Source: Lachnospiraceae bacterium Zagget3
GTDB taxonomy: Bacteria; Bacillota_A; Clostridia; Lachnospirales; Lachnospiraceae
NCBI GenBank assembly: GCA_001941025.1
Contig: MSHE01000007.1
Coordinates: 31,508 to 37,601, forward strand
Direction of reading: 5' to 3'
DNA length: 6,094 nucleotides
Shown here: positions 1 through 4,731 of the stretch, piece after piece
Numbering within the stretch: the stretch's first letter is position 1
Layout: every line of letters starts with the position of its first letter
Position numbers and translations under genes: made by a program
The notes under the pieces: generated by a model
What the model was told of the DNA's origin: nothing
The model's input: only the letters and a program-made list of their open reading frames with translations
Databases searched by the model: none

Positions 1-54
1 GCGGCTTAGGGGGAAGCTCGGGGCCTCGCTCCCCCCTAAGAACCCTCCTCCTAT
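1..54. repeat. Palindromic interspersed repeat, copy 1
   Basis: A near-copy lies at 6036-6090 in the same orientation. Positions 5-17 pair with 28-40 (12 of 13 pairs, with an A14/C31 mismatch) around a 10-nt loop containing CGGGGCC. A non-palindromic tail, AAGAACCCTCCTCCTAT, is identical in both copies. The stem is preserved by a compensatory change: G12-C33 here is A6047-T6069 in copy 2. The left boundary is not visible because the window starts here. The function is unknown; it looks like a REP/MITE-type intergenic repeat. Confidence 0.75.
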
Positions 55-345
55 CCCACCGGGGCTTCGTGCTGTCCATCCTATAAGTGGTCTACCCCGT
101 TAGAGACGATGTAACTTGTTACGCACCAAAGCTGCCGCCGATGGCGGCTGGGTACGATTGCCGTTCCGCCCTGCCGAGGGCGGGCGAAACGAGCAATTTT
201 ATTATCCTTTGGTCGCTAAAATCTGACTGTAAGGATAAGTTATTCCCTTCAACCCAGGATGGATTGCTTTTTAAGCTGATGCCCTTACATCTGCGGGACA
301 TGGAAACACCTGCCAAACGACCAACCACCGAAAGGAGTGCAAGCC
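55..345. other. Gene-free leader region upstream of rpiB
   Basis: I see no convincing protein gene or recognisable structured RNA here. Small symmetries are present: GTAACTTGTTAC at 111-122, a GCCGCC/GGCGGC hairpin at 134-148, and an 8-bp inverted repeat TTATCCTT (202-209) / AAGGATAA (231-238) with a 21-nt spacer that could be an operator. Possible promoter pieces for rpiB (TTGGTC near 209, or TTGCTT at 264-269) lack a good -10 partner, so no rpiB promoter is called. Confidence 0.5.
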
Positions 346-348
346 GTG

Positions 349-819
349 ATGAAAATCGGATTTGGCTGTGACCACACAGCGGTAGAACTGAAAAATATCC
401 TGATGGAGCATATGCAGGCCCAGGGCTATGAGTGCGTGGACTACGGCTCCTACAGCCCGGAGGAGAAGCGGGATTACCCTGTGTCCGGGCGGCTGGTGGC
501 GGAGGCCATCCGCCGGGGCGAGGTGGACAAGGGCGTGCTGATCTGCGGCACCGGCGTGGGCATCAGCCTGGCGGCCAACAAGGTGCCGGGCATCCGGGCC
601 GGGGTGTGCAGCGAGCCGTATACCGCCCGCCTGATCACGGAGCACAACGACTGCCAGATCGTGGCCATGGGCGCCCGCGTGGTGGGCAGCGAGCTGGCCA
701 AGATGATCTGCGACAGCTTCTTCTCCGCCCGGTTCCAGGGGGGCCGCCACGCGAAGCGGCTGGGGATGATCGCCGCCATCGAGGAGGATTACGGCTACGC
801 AGATGCCCCGGTGAAGTAA
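349..819 (+). CDS. rpiB: Ribose-5-phosphate isomerase B (RpiB/LacAB family)
   Basis: This cytosolic enzyme interconverts ribose 5-phosphate and ribulose 5-phosphate in the non-oxidative pentose phosphate pathway. The 156-residue product is full length for the family. Counting from the ATG at 349, family active-site residues fall on E. coli RpiB numbering: Asp8-His9, Cys66 (the catalytic base, in ICGTGVG), Thr68, His99-Asn100, Arg133 and Arg137 (GGRHAKR). That register is the main reason for choosing this start. The Shine-Dalgarno AAAGGAG (331-337) lies 11 nt upstream; a GTG at 346 would add one residue and sits 8 nt from it, so it cannot be excluded. RpiB and allose-6-phosphate isomerase cannot be separated by sequence alone, but no allose genes are near. 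The stop is followed by an 8-bp hairpin without a T-tract. Confident. Confidence 0.95.
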   Translation: MKIGFGCDHTAVELKNILMEHMQAQGYECVDYGSYSPEEKRDYPVSGRLVAEAIRRGEVDKGVLICGTGVGISLAANKVPGIRAGVCSEPYTARLITEHNDCQIVAMGARVVGSELAKMICDSFFSARFQGGRHAKRLGMIAAIEEDYGYADAPVK

Positions 820-844
820 GGGCTGTGTCGGCTCCGCGCCCTTC

Positions 845-873
845 CCCGGCGGCGGCAGGGCAGAACCGCCGGG
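845..873 (+). other. GC hairpin downstream of rpiB
   Basis: CCCGGCGG (845-852) pairs perfectly with CCGCCGGG (866-873) across a 13-nt loop, 25 nt after the rpiB stop. There is no T-tract, so it is not a canonical intrinsic terminator. It may protect the 3' end of the rpiB transcript or be a Rho-type end; this is inference. Confidence 0.4.
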
Positions 874-924
874 ACTGAAATAGTTCACAATTTGGAAACA
901 GCTTGTTTTCAACTCATTCACCAT

Positions 925-953
925 TTGCCCCGCCGGATCTGGTATCTTATAAG
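925..953 (+). promoter_or_regulatory. Candidate sigma-A promoter for the small RNA at 957
   Basis: TTGCCC (925-930, 4 of 6 to the -35 consensus) is separated by 17 nt from TATAAG (948-953, 5 of 6 to the -10 consensus). Expected transcription start is about 957-960, which is the beginning of a structured region ending in terminators. Called from sequence match and context only. Confidence 0.5.
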
Positions 954-1060
954 CGTGGACAGGAACCGACCAAACGCAAGCTTTTTTCTTTTCTTTCTTT
1001 TTTCTCCTTTTCAAACCGGGCCATCTGGCGCAAGCCGCCGGGTGGCCTGGGAAACAATCC

Positions 1061-1079
1061 ACGGACTCTGTCCGTTTTT
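1061..1079 (+). terminator. First intrinsic terminator of the candidate small RNA
   Basis: ACGGAC (1061-1066) pairs with GTCCGT (1070-1075) around a TCT loop, followed by TTTT. Its 5' arm overlaps the closing stem TCCACG (1058-1063), and its 3' arm overlaps the alternative pairing with 957-962. The fold could therefore be mutually exclusive with the upstream structure. Confidence 0.55.
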
Positions 1080-1106
1080 GCCACGCGGCGACGCGGGGCT
1101 TTTTTT
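1080..1106 (+). terminator. Second, strong intrinsic terminator
   Basis: GCCACGCG (1080-1087) pairs with CGCGGGGC (1092-1099), with one A-G mismatch, around a GCGA (GNRA) tetraloop. Seven T residues follow (1100-1106). This has textbook intrinsic terminator geometry and starts immediately after the T-tract of the previous terminator. Confidence 0.75.
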
Positions 1107-1201
1107 ATGCTGGTGGCTGGTGACTGGCAGATGGTGGTGGCCGGAAACGTTTTGTTCCTCCATCCAGTAGTAGAGCGTGAAGCCTAAATCTTTGCCTTTT
1201 T

Positions 1202-1225
1202 GTAGGGGCGGCCTTTGGCCGCCCG
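1202..1225 (+). repeat. GTAGGGGCG...CGCCCG palindrome, copy A
   Basis: GGGCGGCC (1206-1213) pairs perfectly with GGCCGCCC (1217-1224) around TTT. The outer sequence GTAGGGGCG and terminal CGCCCG are shared with 5850-5873, while the inner arm bases differ between copies but stay complementary. This resembles short GC-rich intergenic palindromes common in gut Clostridia (recollection, not searched). Confidence 0.6.
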
Positions 1226-1242
1226 GGGCAAGCAAGTGGTTT

Positions 1243-1271
1243 CTGCGGGCGGCCAGGGGCCGCCCCCGCAG
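1243..1271 (+). repeat. Second GC hairpin in the rpiB-rpsB gap
   Basis: CTGCGGG (1243-1249) pairs with CCCGCAG (1265-1271), and CGGCC (1250-1254) with GGCCG (1258-1262), leaving an AGG loop and a 2-nt CC bulge. It lies 18 nt after the palindrome at 1202-1225 and reuses the GGGCGGCC/GGCCGCCC core. The two may be parts of one composite repeat. No T-tract follows. Confidence 0.5.
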
Positions 1272-1354
1272 AGAAACAGGAAACCTGCGGGCCTGTTGCA
1301 GCGGTTTTACGCAAGGTAGGGAAAGCCAATGCAAAGGAAACGCCGAAATCCCCC

Positions 1355-1377
1355 GGAATTTCATGCAAAAAAATTCC
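1355..1377. promoter_or_regulatory. Inverted repeat upstream of the rpsB promoter
   Basis: GGAATTT (1355-1361) and AAATTCC (1371-1377) form a 7-bp inverted repeat with a 9-nt spacer, ending about 20 nt before the rpsB -35 box. It sits in an A-rich stretch that could act as an UP-like element. A regulator site is possible but unsupported beyond symmetry. Confidence 0.3.
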
Positions 1378-1397
1378 ACACCCCGCAAAAAAAGGGC

Positions 1398-1426
1398 TTG
1401 TCATTTGGAAAAATATATGGTATGCT
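1398..1426 (+). promoter_or_regulatory. Sigma-A promoter of the rpsB-tsf operon
   Basis: TTGTCA (1398-1403, 5 of 6 to consensus) and TATGCT (1421-1426, 4 of 6) are exactly 17 nt apart, with an AT-rich spacer and A-tracts upstream. Predicted start of transcription is about 1433, giving a leader of roughly 104 nt before the rpsB ATG. This is the best promoter in the window. Confidence 0.75.
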
Positions 1427-1442
1427 AAATCCTGCGATTCCA

Positions 1443-1498
1443 CACACCCGGGGATTCTGCGCCCCCGTGTGCGGCCCAGGCCGCATGGGTGCAGCCCA
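1443..1498 (+). promoter_or_regulatory. Three-hairpin 5' leader of rpsB
   Basis: Hairpin 1 pairs 1443-1453 with 1462-1471 (CACA/TGTG plus CGGGG/CCCCG with C bulges, 8-nt loop). Hairpin 2 is GCGGC (1471-1475) / GCCGC (1480-1484) with a CCAG loop. Hairpin 3 is TGGG (1486-1489) / CCCA (1495-1498) with a 5-nt loop. The leader lies just upstream of the rpsB Shine-Dalgarno. S2 is known to repress its own operon in E. coli; a similar leader role here is inference. Confidence 0.4.
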
Positions 1499-1536
1499 AA
1501 CCGGGTGGAGGCAAAAACGAAAGGATGATTTCAAGT

Positions 1537-2256
1537 ATGGCAGTCGTATCTATGAAGCAGCTGCTGGAGGCTGGCGTCCACTTTGGCCACCAGACCCGCC
1601 GCTGGAACCCCAAAATGCAGGCGTATATCTATACCGAGCGCAACGGTATCTATATCATCGACCTGCAGAAGACCGTGAAGAAGCTGGAGGAAGCTTATAA
1701 CTTCGTCCGGGACATGAGCGCCGAGGGCGGCACCCTGCTGTTTGTCGGCACCAAGAAGCAGGCTCAGGAGGCCATCCGTGAGGAGGCCAGCCGCTGCGGT
1801 ATGTACTATGTGAACTCCCGCTGGCTGGGCGGCATGATGACCAACTTCCGCACCATGCGGGGCCGTGTGGACCGTATGAACCAGCTCAAGCAGATGCAGG
1901 AGGACGGCACCTTTGACATGCTTCCCAAGAAGGAAGTGGTCAAGCTGATGCACGAGCAGGAGAAGCTGGAGAAGTACCTGGGCGGCGTGAAGAATATGAA
2001 GAGCCTGCCCGGCGCCATCTTCGTGGTGGACCCCCGGAAGGAGCATAACGCCATCGCCGAGGCCCGGAAGCTGGGCATCCCCGTGGTCGCCATCGTGGAC
2101 ACCAACTGCGACCCCGACGAGGTGGATTATGTCATCCCCGGCAACGATGACGCCATCCGCGCCATCCGCCTGATCTCCGGCATCATGGCCAACGCCATCA
2201 TCGAGGGCCGTCAGGGCGAGGAGACCGATGAGGAAGCCGCCAAGGCCGACGAGTAA
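1537..2256 (+). CDS. rpsB: 30S ribosomal protein S2
   Basis: S2 binds late to the 30S subunit at the head-body junction and is needed for S1 docking in bacteria that have S1. The 239-residue product has the usual length and typical S2 signatures: [13 protein letters not shown] at 13-25, FVGTKKQA at 69-76, [10 protein letters not shown] at 95-104, a charged helical coiled-coil segment around 105-150, and [12 protein letters not shown] at 199-210. The tail is acidic, as is common. The start is set by the family N-terminus [13 protein letters not shown] and by AAAGGA (1520-1525), 11 nt upstream. In-frame starts at 1489 (GTG) and 1525 (ATG) would add non-conserved residues, and the latter overlaps the Shine-Dalgarno. 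It is the first gene of an operon with tsf, driven from 1398-1426. Nothing is missing or broken. Confidence 0.97.
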   Translation: MAVVSMKQLLEAGVHFGHQTRRWNPKMQAYIYTERNGIYIIDLQKTVKKLEEAYNFVRDMSAEGGTLLFVGTKKQAQEAIREEASRCGMYYVNSRWLGGMMTNFRTMRGRVDRMNQLKQMQEDGTFDMLPKKEVVKLMHEQEKLEKYLGGVKNMKSLPGAIFVVDPRKEHNAIAEARKLGIPVVAIVDTNCDPDEVDYVIPGNDDAIRAIRLISGIMANAIIEGRQGEETDEEAAKADE

Positions 2257-2287
2257 TCATTACAATTACGGAAGCTGACTGACATCG

Positions 2288-2319
2288 AGCGCCCGCCTGT
2301 ACGGGCGGGCGCTTGTTTT
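2288..2319 (+). terminator. Intercistronic terminator/attenuator between rpsB and tsf
   Basis: AGCGCCCGCC (2288-2297) pairs perfectly over 10 bp with GGCGGGCGCT (2304-2313) around a TGTACG loop, followed by TTGTTTT. This is 31 nt after the rpsB stop and 48 nt before the tsf Shine-Dalgarno. I see no strong promoter between it and tsf, so partial read-through is the likely route to tsf expression, which would set the S2:EF-Ts ratio. Confidence 0.75.
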
Positions 2320-2367
2320 CAATACGAATACTGAGCATCCTAACCGATGCGTATGGAGGTTATCATT

Positions 2368-3315
2368 ATGGCGATTACCGCTAAGGAAGTAAAAGAGCTG
2401 CGCGAAATCACCGGCGTAGGCATGATGAAGTGCAAGGAGGCCCTGGTGGCCTGCGATGGCGACAAGGATAAGGCCGTTGACTGGCTCAGGGAAAAGGGCC
2501 TGGCTGCACAGGTGAAGAAGGCCGGCAAGGTGGCCGCCGAGGGCGTGTCCAAGGCGTACAGCATTGACGGCGTGGGCGTGGTGCTGGAGGTCAACTCCCA
2601 GACCGACTTCGTGGCCAAGAACGATATTTTCCAGGCCTATGTGGACGATGTGGCCGCCGTGGTGGCCGCTGAGAACCCTGCCGACGTGGAGGCCCTGAAG
2701 AACGCCGCCTATCCCGGCACCGACCGCACCGTGGACGCCGTCACTGCCGACAAGGTGCTGTCCATCGGCGAGAACATTCAGATTCGCCGCTTTGTCCGCT
2801 ATGACACCGGCATCAACGTCCCCTATATCCACATGGGCGGCAAGATCGGCGTGCTGGTGAACCTGGAGGTCTCCGACAATCTGGCCGGCAGCGAGAAGGT
2901 CGTGGAGCTGGGCAAGGACCTGGCCATGCAGATCGCCGCCATGAGCCCCTCCTATGTCCGCTCCTCCGAGATTCCCGCCGAGGAAGTGGAGAAGGAGCAG
3001 GCCGTCCAGCTGGCCAAGGCCATGGAGGAGAGCGCCAACGACCCCAAGATGAGCAAGATGCCCGAGCAGAAGCGGGCCATGATTGCCCAGAACAAGGTGA
3101 AGGGCCGCATGAACAACTTCTATGCCGAGGTCTGCCTGCTGAACCAGCAGTACGTCAAGGAGAACAAGACCACTGTGGAGCAGCACGTCAAGGCTGTGGC
3201 CAAGGAGCTGGGCGGCACCATCAACGTGGTGAAGTTCGAGCGCTTCGTCACCGGCGAGGGCATTGAGAAGAAGGAAGAGAACTTCGCCGACGAGGTTTCT
3301 TCCATGATTAAGTAA
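2368..3315 (+). CDS. tsf: Translation elongation factor Ts
   Basis: EF-Ts is the guanine-nucleotide exchange factor that releases GDP from EF-Tu. The 315-residue product begins with a UBA-like domain (about 1-50, with ELREITGVGMMKCKEAL at 10-26), followed by the core. The QTDFVAKN motif places Asp80-Phe81 at the same numbers as the E. coli residues that insert into EF-Tu and disturb the Mg2+ site. GENIQIRRF (134-142) is another conserved core stretch. The start is fixed by the family N-terminus MAITAKEVKELR and a strong GGAGGT (2355-2360) 7 nt upstream; an upstream in-frame ATG at 2347 has no such support and would lie before that site. It follows rpsB by 111 nt, the classic order. A 157-bp inverted-repeat element begins 19 nt after its stop. 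Confidence 0.97.
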   Translation: MAITAKEVKELREITGVGMMKCKEALVACDGDKDKAVDWLREKGLAAQVKKAGKVAAEGVSKAYSIDGVGVVLEVNSQTDFVAKNDIFQAYVDDVAAVVAAENPADVEALKNAAYPGTDRTVDAVTADKVLSIGENIQIRRFVRYDTGINVPYIHMGGKIGVLVNLEVSDNLAGSEKVVELGKDLAMQIAAMSPSYVRSSEIPAEEVEKEQAVQLAKAMEESANDPKMSKMPEQKRAMIAQNKVKGRMNNFYAEVCLLNQQYVKENKTTVEQHVKAVAKELGGTINVVKFERFVTGEGIEKKEENFADEVSSMIK

Positions 3316-3334
3316 GAAGCCTGCAGAGGATAAA

Positions 3335-3491
3335 GGAACCTCTGAATAAATGGACGAGAGCGAATTGCGAGGAAATTTTCGTCAGAAAAAGGCGCAAGCG
3401 CGCAGGAATCCTGACGGATTTCAAGCGATTGCAACGCATTTATGGCGGAAATTTACCGCAAGGCGCCGAAGTTCATTTGTTCAGAGGTTCC
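3335..3491. mobile_element. MITE-like element, 157 bp, with terminal inverted repeats
   Basis: Left end 3334-3355 and the reverse complement of 3471-3492 match at 20 of 22 positions (core AGGAACCTCTGAAYAAATG). Both ends are directly flanked by TAAA (3331-3334 and 3492-3495), a possible 4-bp target duplication. Similarity continues inward more weakly (TTGCG and AAATTT in both arms), so the whole unit can fold as one long imperfect hairpin. There is no transposase gene. The TIR start GGAA..T..GAATAA resembles the IS5 terminal repeat from memory, which also makes 4-bp duplications; TAAA does not fit the usual YTAR, so the assignment is tentative. Confidence 0.65.
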
Positions 3492-3505
3492 TAAATACAG
3501 GTTTT

Positions 3506-3546
3506 GGGCTGCGGGGAGGTCACAGGCCCTCCCGCAGCCCTTCTTT
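3506..3546 (+). terminator. Likely terminator of the rpsB-tsf operon
   Basis: GGGCTGCGGGGAGG (3506-3519) pairs with CCTCCCGCAGCCC (3528-3540), with a single bulged G, leaving an 8-nt loop. The tail is TTCTTT. The stem is very stable and the T-tract modest. It lies 190 nt after tsf, beyond the MITE insertion, so the MITE may have separated tsf from its terminator. It sits 29 nt before the DUF4317 start and could instead act in that gene's leader. Confidence 0.55.
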
Positions 3547-3560
3547 GCGCCCTTCGGCGC
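3547..3560 (+). other. Small hairpin next to the DUF4317 ribosome binding site
   Basis: GCGCC (3547-3551) pairs with GGCGC (3556-3560) around CTTC, ending 2 nt before the AAAGGGG Shine-Dalgarno (3563-3569). It may keep the ribosome site exposed or be the last part of the preceding terminator region. The function is unknown. Confidence 0.35.
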
Positions 3561-3574
3561 GGAAAGGGGACACT

Positions 3575-4720
3575 ATGAACGCAAAGGAAGCCGCAGAGCT
3601 GCGCCGCCGCATCCAGACCGGGCGGCACAACATCACTTACATCCTGGGCTGCTACGTCAACGAGAACCGGGAGATCATCTCCACCTTCCGCCAGAGCGTG
3701 GGCATGATGTCGGAGAACGATGAGGAGAAGTACCTGGCACTGCTGCGGAAGGTGCTGTCCGGCAAGATGGGGCGGAACTTGAAGGACGTGGTGTTCTCCA
3801 CCCGGCAGGTGGCGGACAGCCCGGAGCATCGGCTCCTCACCGCCCTGCGGGACTCCAAACTCCAGAACGAGGAGGCAGTGCAGGAATTCTATCAAAAAGT
3901 GATTGACTCCCTGGTGCTGGAGGGGAATTATCTGATTCTGCTGGCCTGCAACACCTATGACGTGGCCCGGAAGGGCCGGGACGGGGAGTTTGACCGGGAG
4001 GGCAGCGAGGAGAGCTTTACCCATATCCTGTGCAGCATCTGCCCGGTGAAGCAGCAGAAGCCCGCCCTGAGCTATCTCCCCCAGGAGCAGACCTTCCACC
4101 TGACCCCCGGCGGGGCGGTGGTGGCCATGCCGGAGCTGGGCTTCCTCTTCCCTGCCTTTGACGACCGCAGCACCAACCTCTACGGCGGGCTGTACTACAC
4201 CCGCAGCATCTCGGAGAATCATCAGGAGTTTGTGGACGCGGTGTTCCACACGGAGATTGCCATGCCCGCCGCCGAACAGAAGGAGGTCTTTCAGTCCATG
4301 CTCTCCGACGCCTTGGGGGAGGATTGCAGCTATGCGGTTGTGCAGGCCGTCCACGAGAAGTGCAGCACCCTGGTGGCTGAGAGCAAAGAGAACCACATGG
4401 ACCAGCCTCTGGCGGTGGACAAGACCACTGTGCGGAACCTTTTGGAGGACTGCGGCGTGTCGGAGCGGCACATGGCCGCCTTCAGCGTCCAGTACGACGA
4501 GAACTTCGGCTATGACGCCCAGCTCAGCCCGGACAACCTGGTGGACACGAAGCAGTTCCGGCTGGACACCCCCAGCGTCACCATCCGGGTGGAGCCTGAC
4601 CGCAGCGACCTGGTGCAGACCCGGATCATCGACGGGGCGCAGTACATCCTGATCCGGGTGGAGGAAGGCGTGGAGGTCAACGGGGTGAATATTCACCTGG
4701 AGGGGGCGGCTAACAGCTAA
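3575..4720 (+). CDS. DUF4317 domain protein, function unknown
   Basis: This 381-residue soluble protein matches my recollection of the DUF4317 family, which is found mainly in Firmicutes and has no assigned biochemical role. Supporting stretches are the N-terminal MNAKEAAELRRR, ILGCYVNENREI (23-34), a KVLSGKMGRNL segment (59-69), ICPVKQQKPALSY (155-167) and GFLFPAFDDRSTNLYGGLYYT (189-209). I see no signal peptide, membrane helix or known catalytic motif. The start at 3575 is preceded by AAAGGGG (3563-3569), 5 nt away. An in-frame ATG at 3350 would add 75 residues encoded by the MITE and the terminator, so it is rejected. No clear promoter was found. The last codons and the TAA lie in a tandem heptamer shared with the convergent gene. 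Family call fairly sure; function not known. Confidence 0.85.
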   Translation: MNAKEAAELRRRIQTGRHNITYILGCYVNENREIISTFRQSVGMMSENDEEKYLALLRKVLSGKMGRNLKDVVFSTRQVADSPEHRLLTALRDSKLQNEEAVQEFYQKVIDSLVLEGNYLILLACNTYDVARKGRDGEFDREGSEESFTHILCSICPVKQQKPALSYLPQEQTFHLTPGGAVVAMPELGFLFPAFDDRSTNLYGGLYYTRSISENHQEFVDAVFHTEIAMPAAEQKEVFQSMLSDALGEDCSYAVVQAVHEKCSTLVAESKENHMDQPLAVDKTTVRNLLEDCGVSERHMAAFSVQYDENFGYDAQLSPDNLVDTKQFRLDTPSVTIRVEPDRSDLVQTRIIDGAQYILIRVEEGVEVNGVNIHLEGAANS

Positions 4721-4731
4721 CAGCTCACAGC
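4711..4731. repeat. Tandem heptamer repeat across the convergent stop codons
   Basis: Three consecutive copies of T(A/C)ACAGC occupy 4711-4731: TAACAGC, TAACAGC, TCACAGC. The TAA of the DUF4317 gene (4718-4720) opens the second unit. The TGA of the minus-strand gene (4727-4725) is the complement of TCA opening the third. The two genes are 4 bp apart and both end within this repeat, with no room for a normal terminator. Confidence 0.75.

Larger units (their letters stand above)
957..1106 (+). ncRNA. Candidate stand-alone small RNA, family not recognised
   Basis: About 150 nt lie between a plausible promoter (925-953) and two consecutive terminators (1061-1079 and 1080-1106), with no credible reading frame. 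Visible structure: a possible closing stem CGTGGA (954-959) with TCCACG (1058-1063); an alternative 5'/3' pairing GGACAG (957-962) with CTGTCC (1068-1073); and a central hairpin GGCCATC...GGTGGCC (about 1019-1045) capped by a GCAA tetraloop (1030-1033). A pyrimidine-only tract of 32 nt (981-1012) sits between the 5' strand and this hairpin and contains CTCCTTTT, complementary to Shine-Dalgarno sites. I could not match it to 6S, SRP, T-box or common riboswitch consensus motifs. rpsB has its own promoter 300 nt further on, so a separate RNA seems likelier than a leader. Confidence 0.45.

Noticed and set aside
271..1062. Long minus-strand open frame across rpiB
   Set aside because: It is antisense to a certain gene, rich in His/Ala/Gly/Leu as expected from GC-rich antisense codons, and lacks recognisable domains.
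957..1106. Identification of the RNA as 6S, SRP RNA, T-box or a c-di-GMP riboswitch
   Set aside because: No long closing stem with central bubble, no SRP GGAAG/AGCAGC loop motif, no T-box AGGGUGG..CCGCG element, and only a superficial ACGCAA match to c-di-GMP riboswitches.
1107..1187. 26-codon ORF starting right after the small-RNA terminator
   Set aside because: The only ribosome-site candidate is the GGGG of the terminator stem; the GT-rich start is low complexity and nothing supports translation.
1489..1536. Earlier GTG/ATG starts for rpsB
   Set aside because: They add residues not typical of S2, and the ATG at 1525 overlaps the Shine-Dalgarno; [13 protein letters not shown] is the family N-terminus.
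2266..3186. Long minus-strand open frame across tsf
   Set aside because: Antisense shadow with repetitive Leu/His/Gly/Val composition; tsf is unambiguous on the other strand.
3350..3574. Upstream in-frame start extending the DUF4317 protein by 75 residues
   Set aside because: The extension is encoded by the inverted-repeat element and a terminator hairpin, while the ATG at 3575 has a good Shine-Dalgarno and the family N-terminus.
3491..4696. 401-codon minus-strand open frame across the DUF4317 gene
   Set aside because: Low-complexity His/Leu/Val/Gly composition typical of antisense frames in high-GC genes; no ribosome site or domain.
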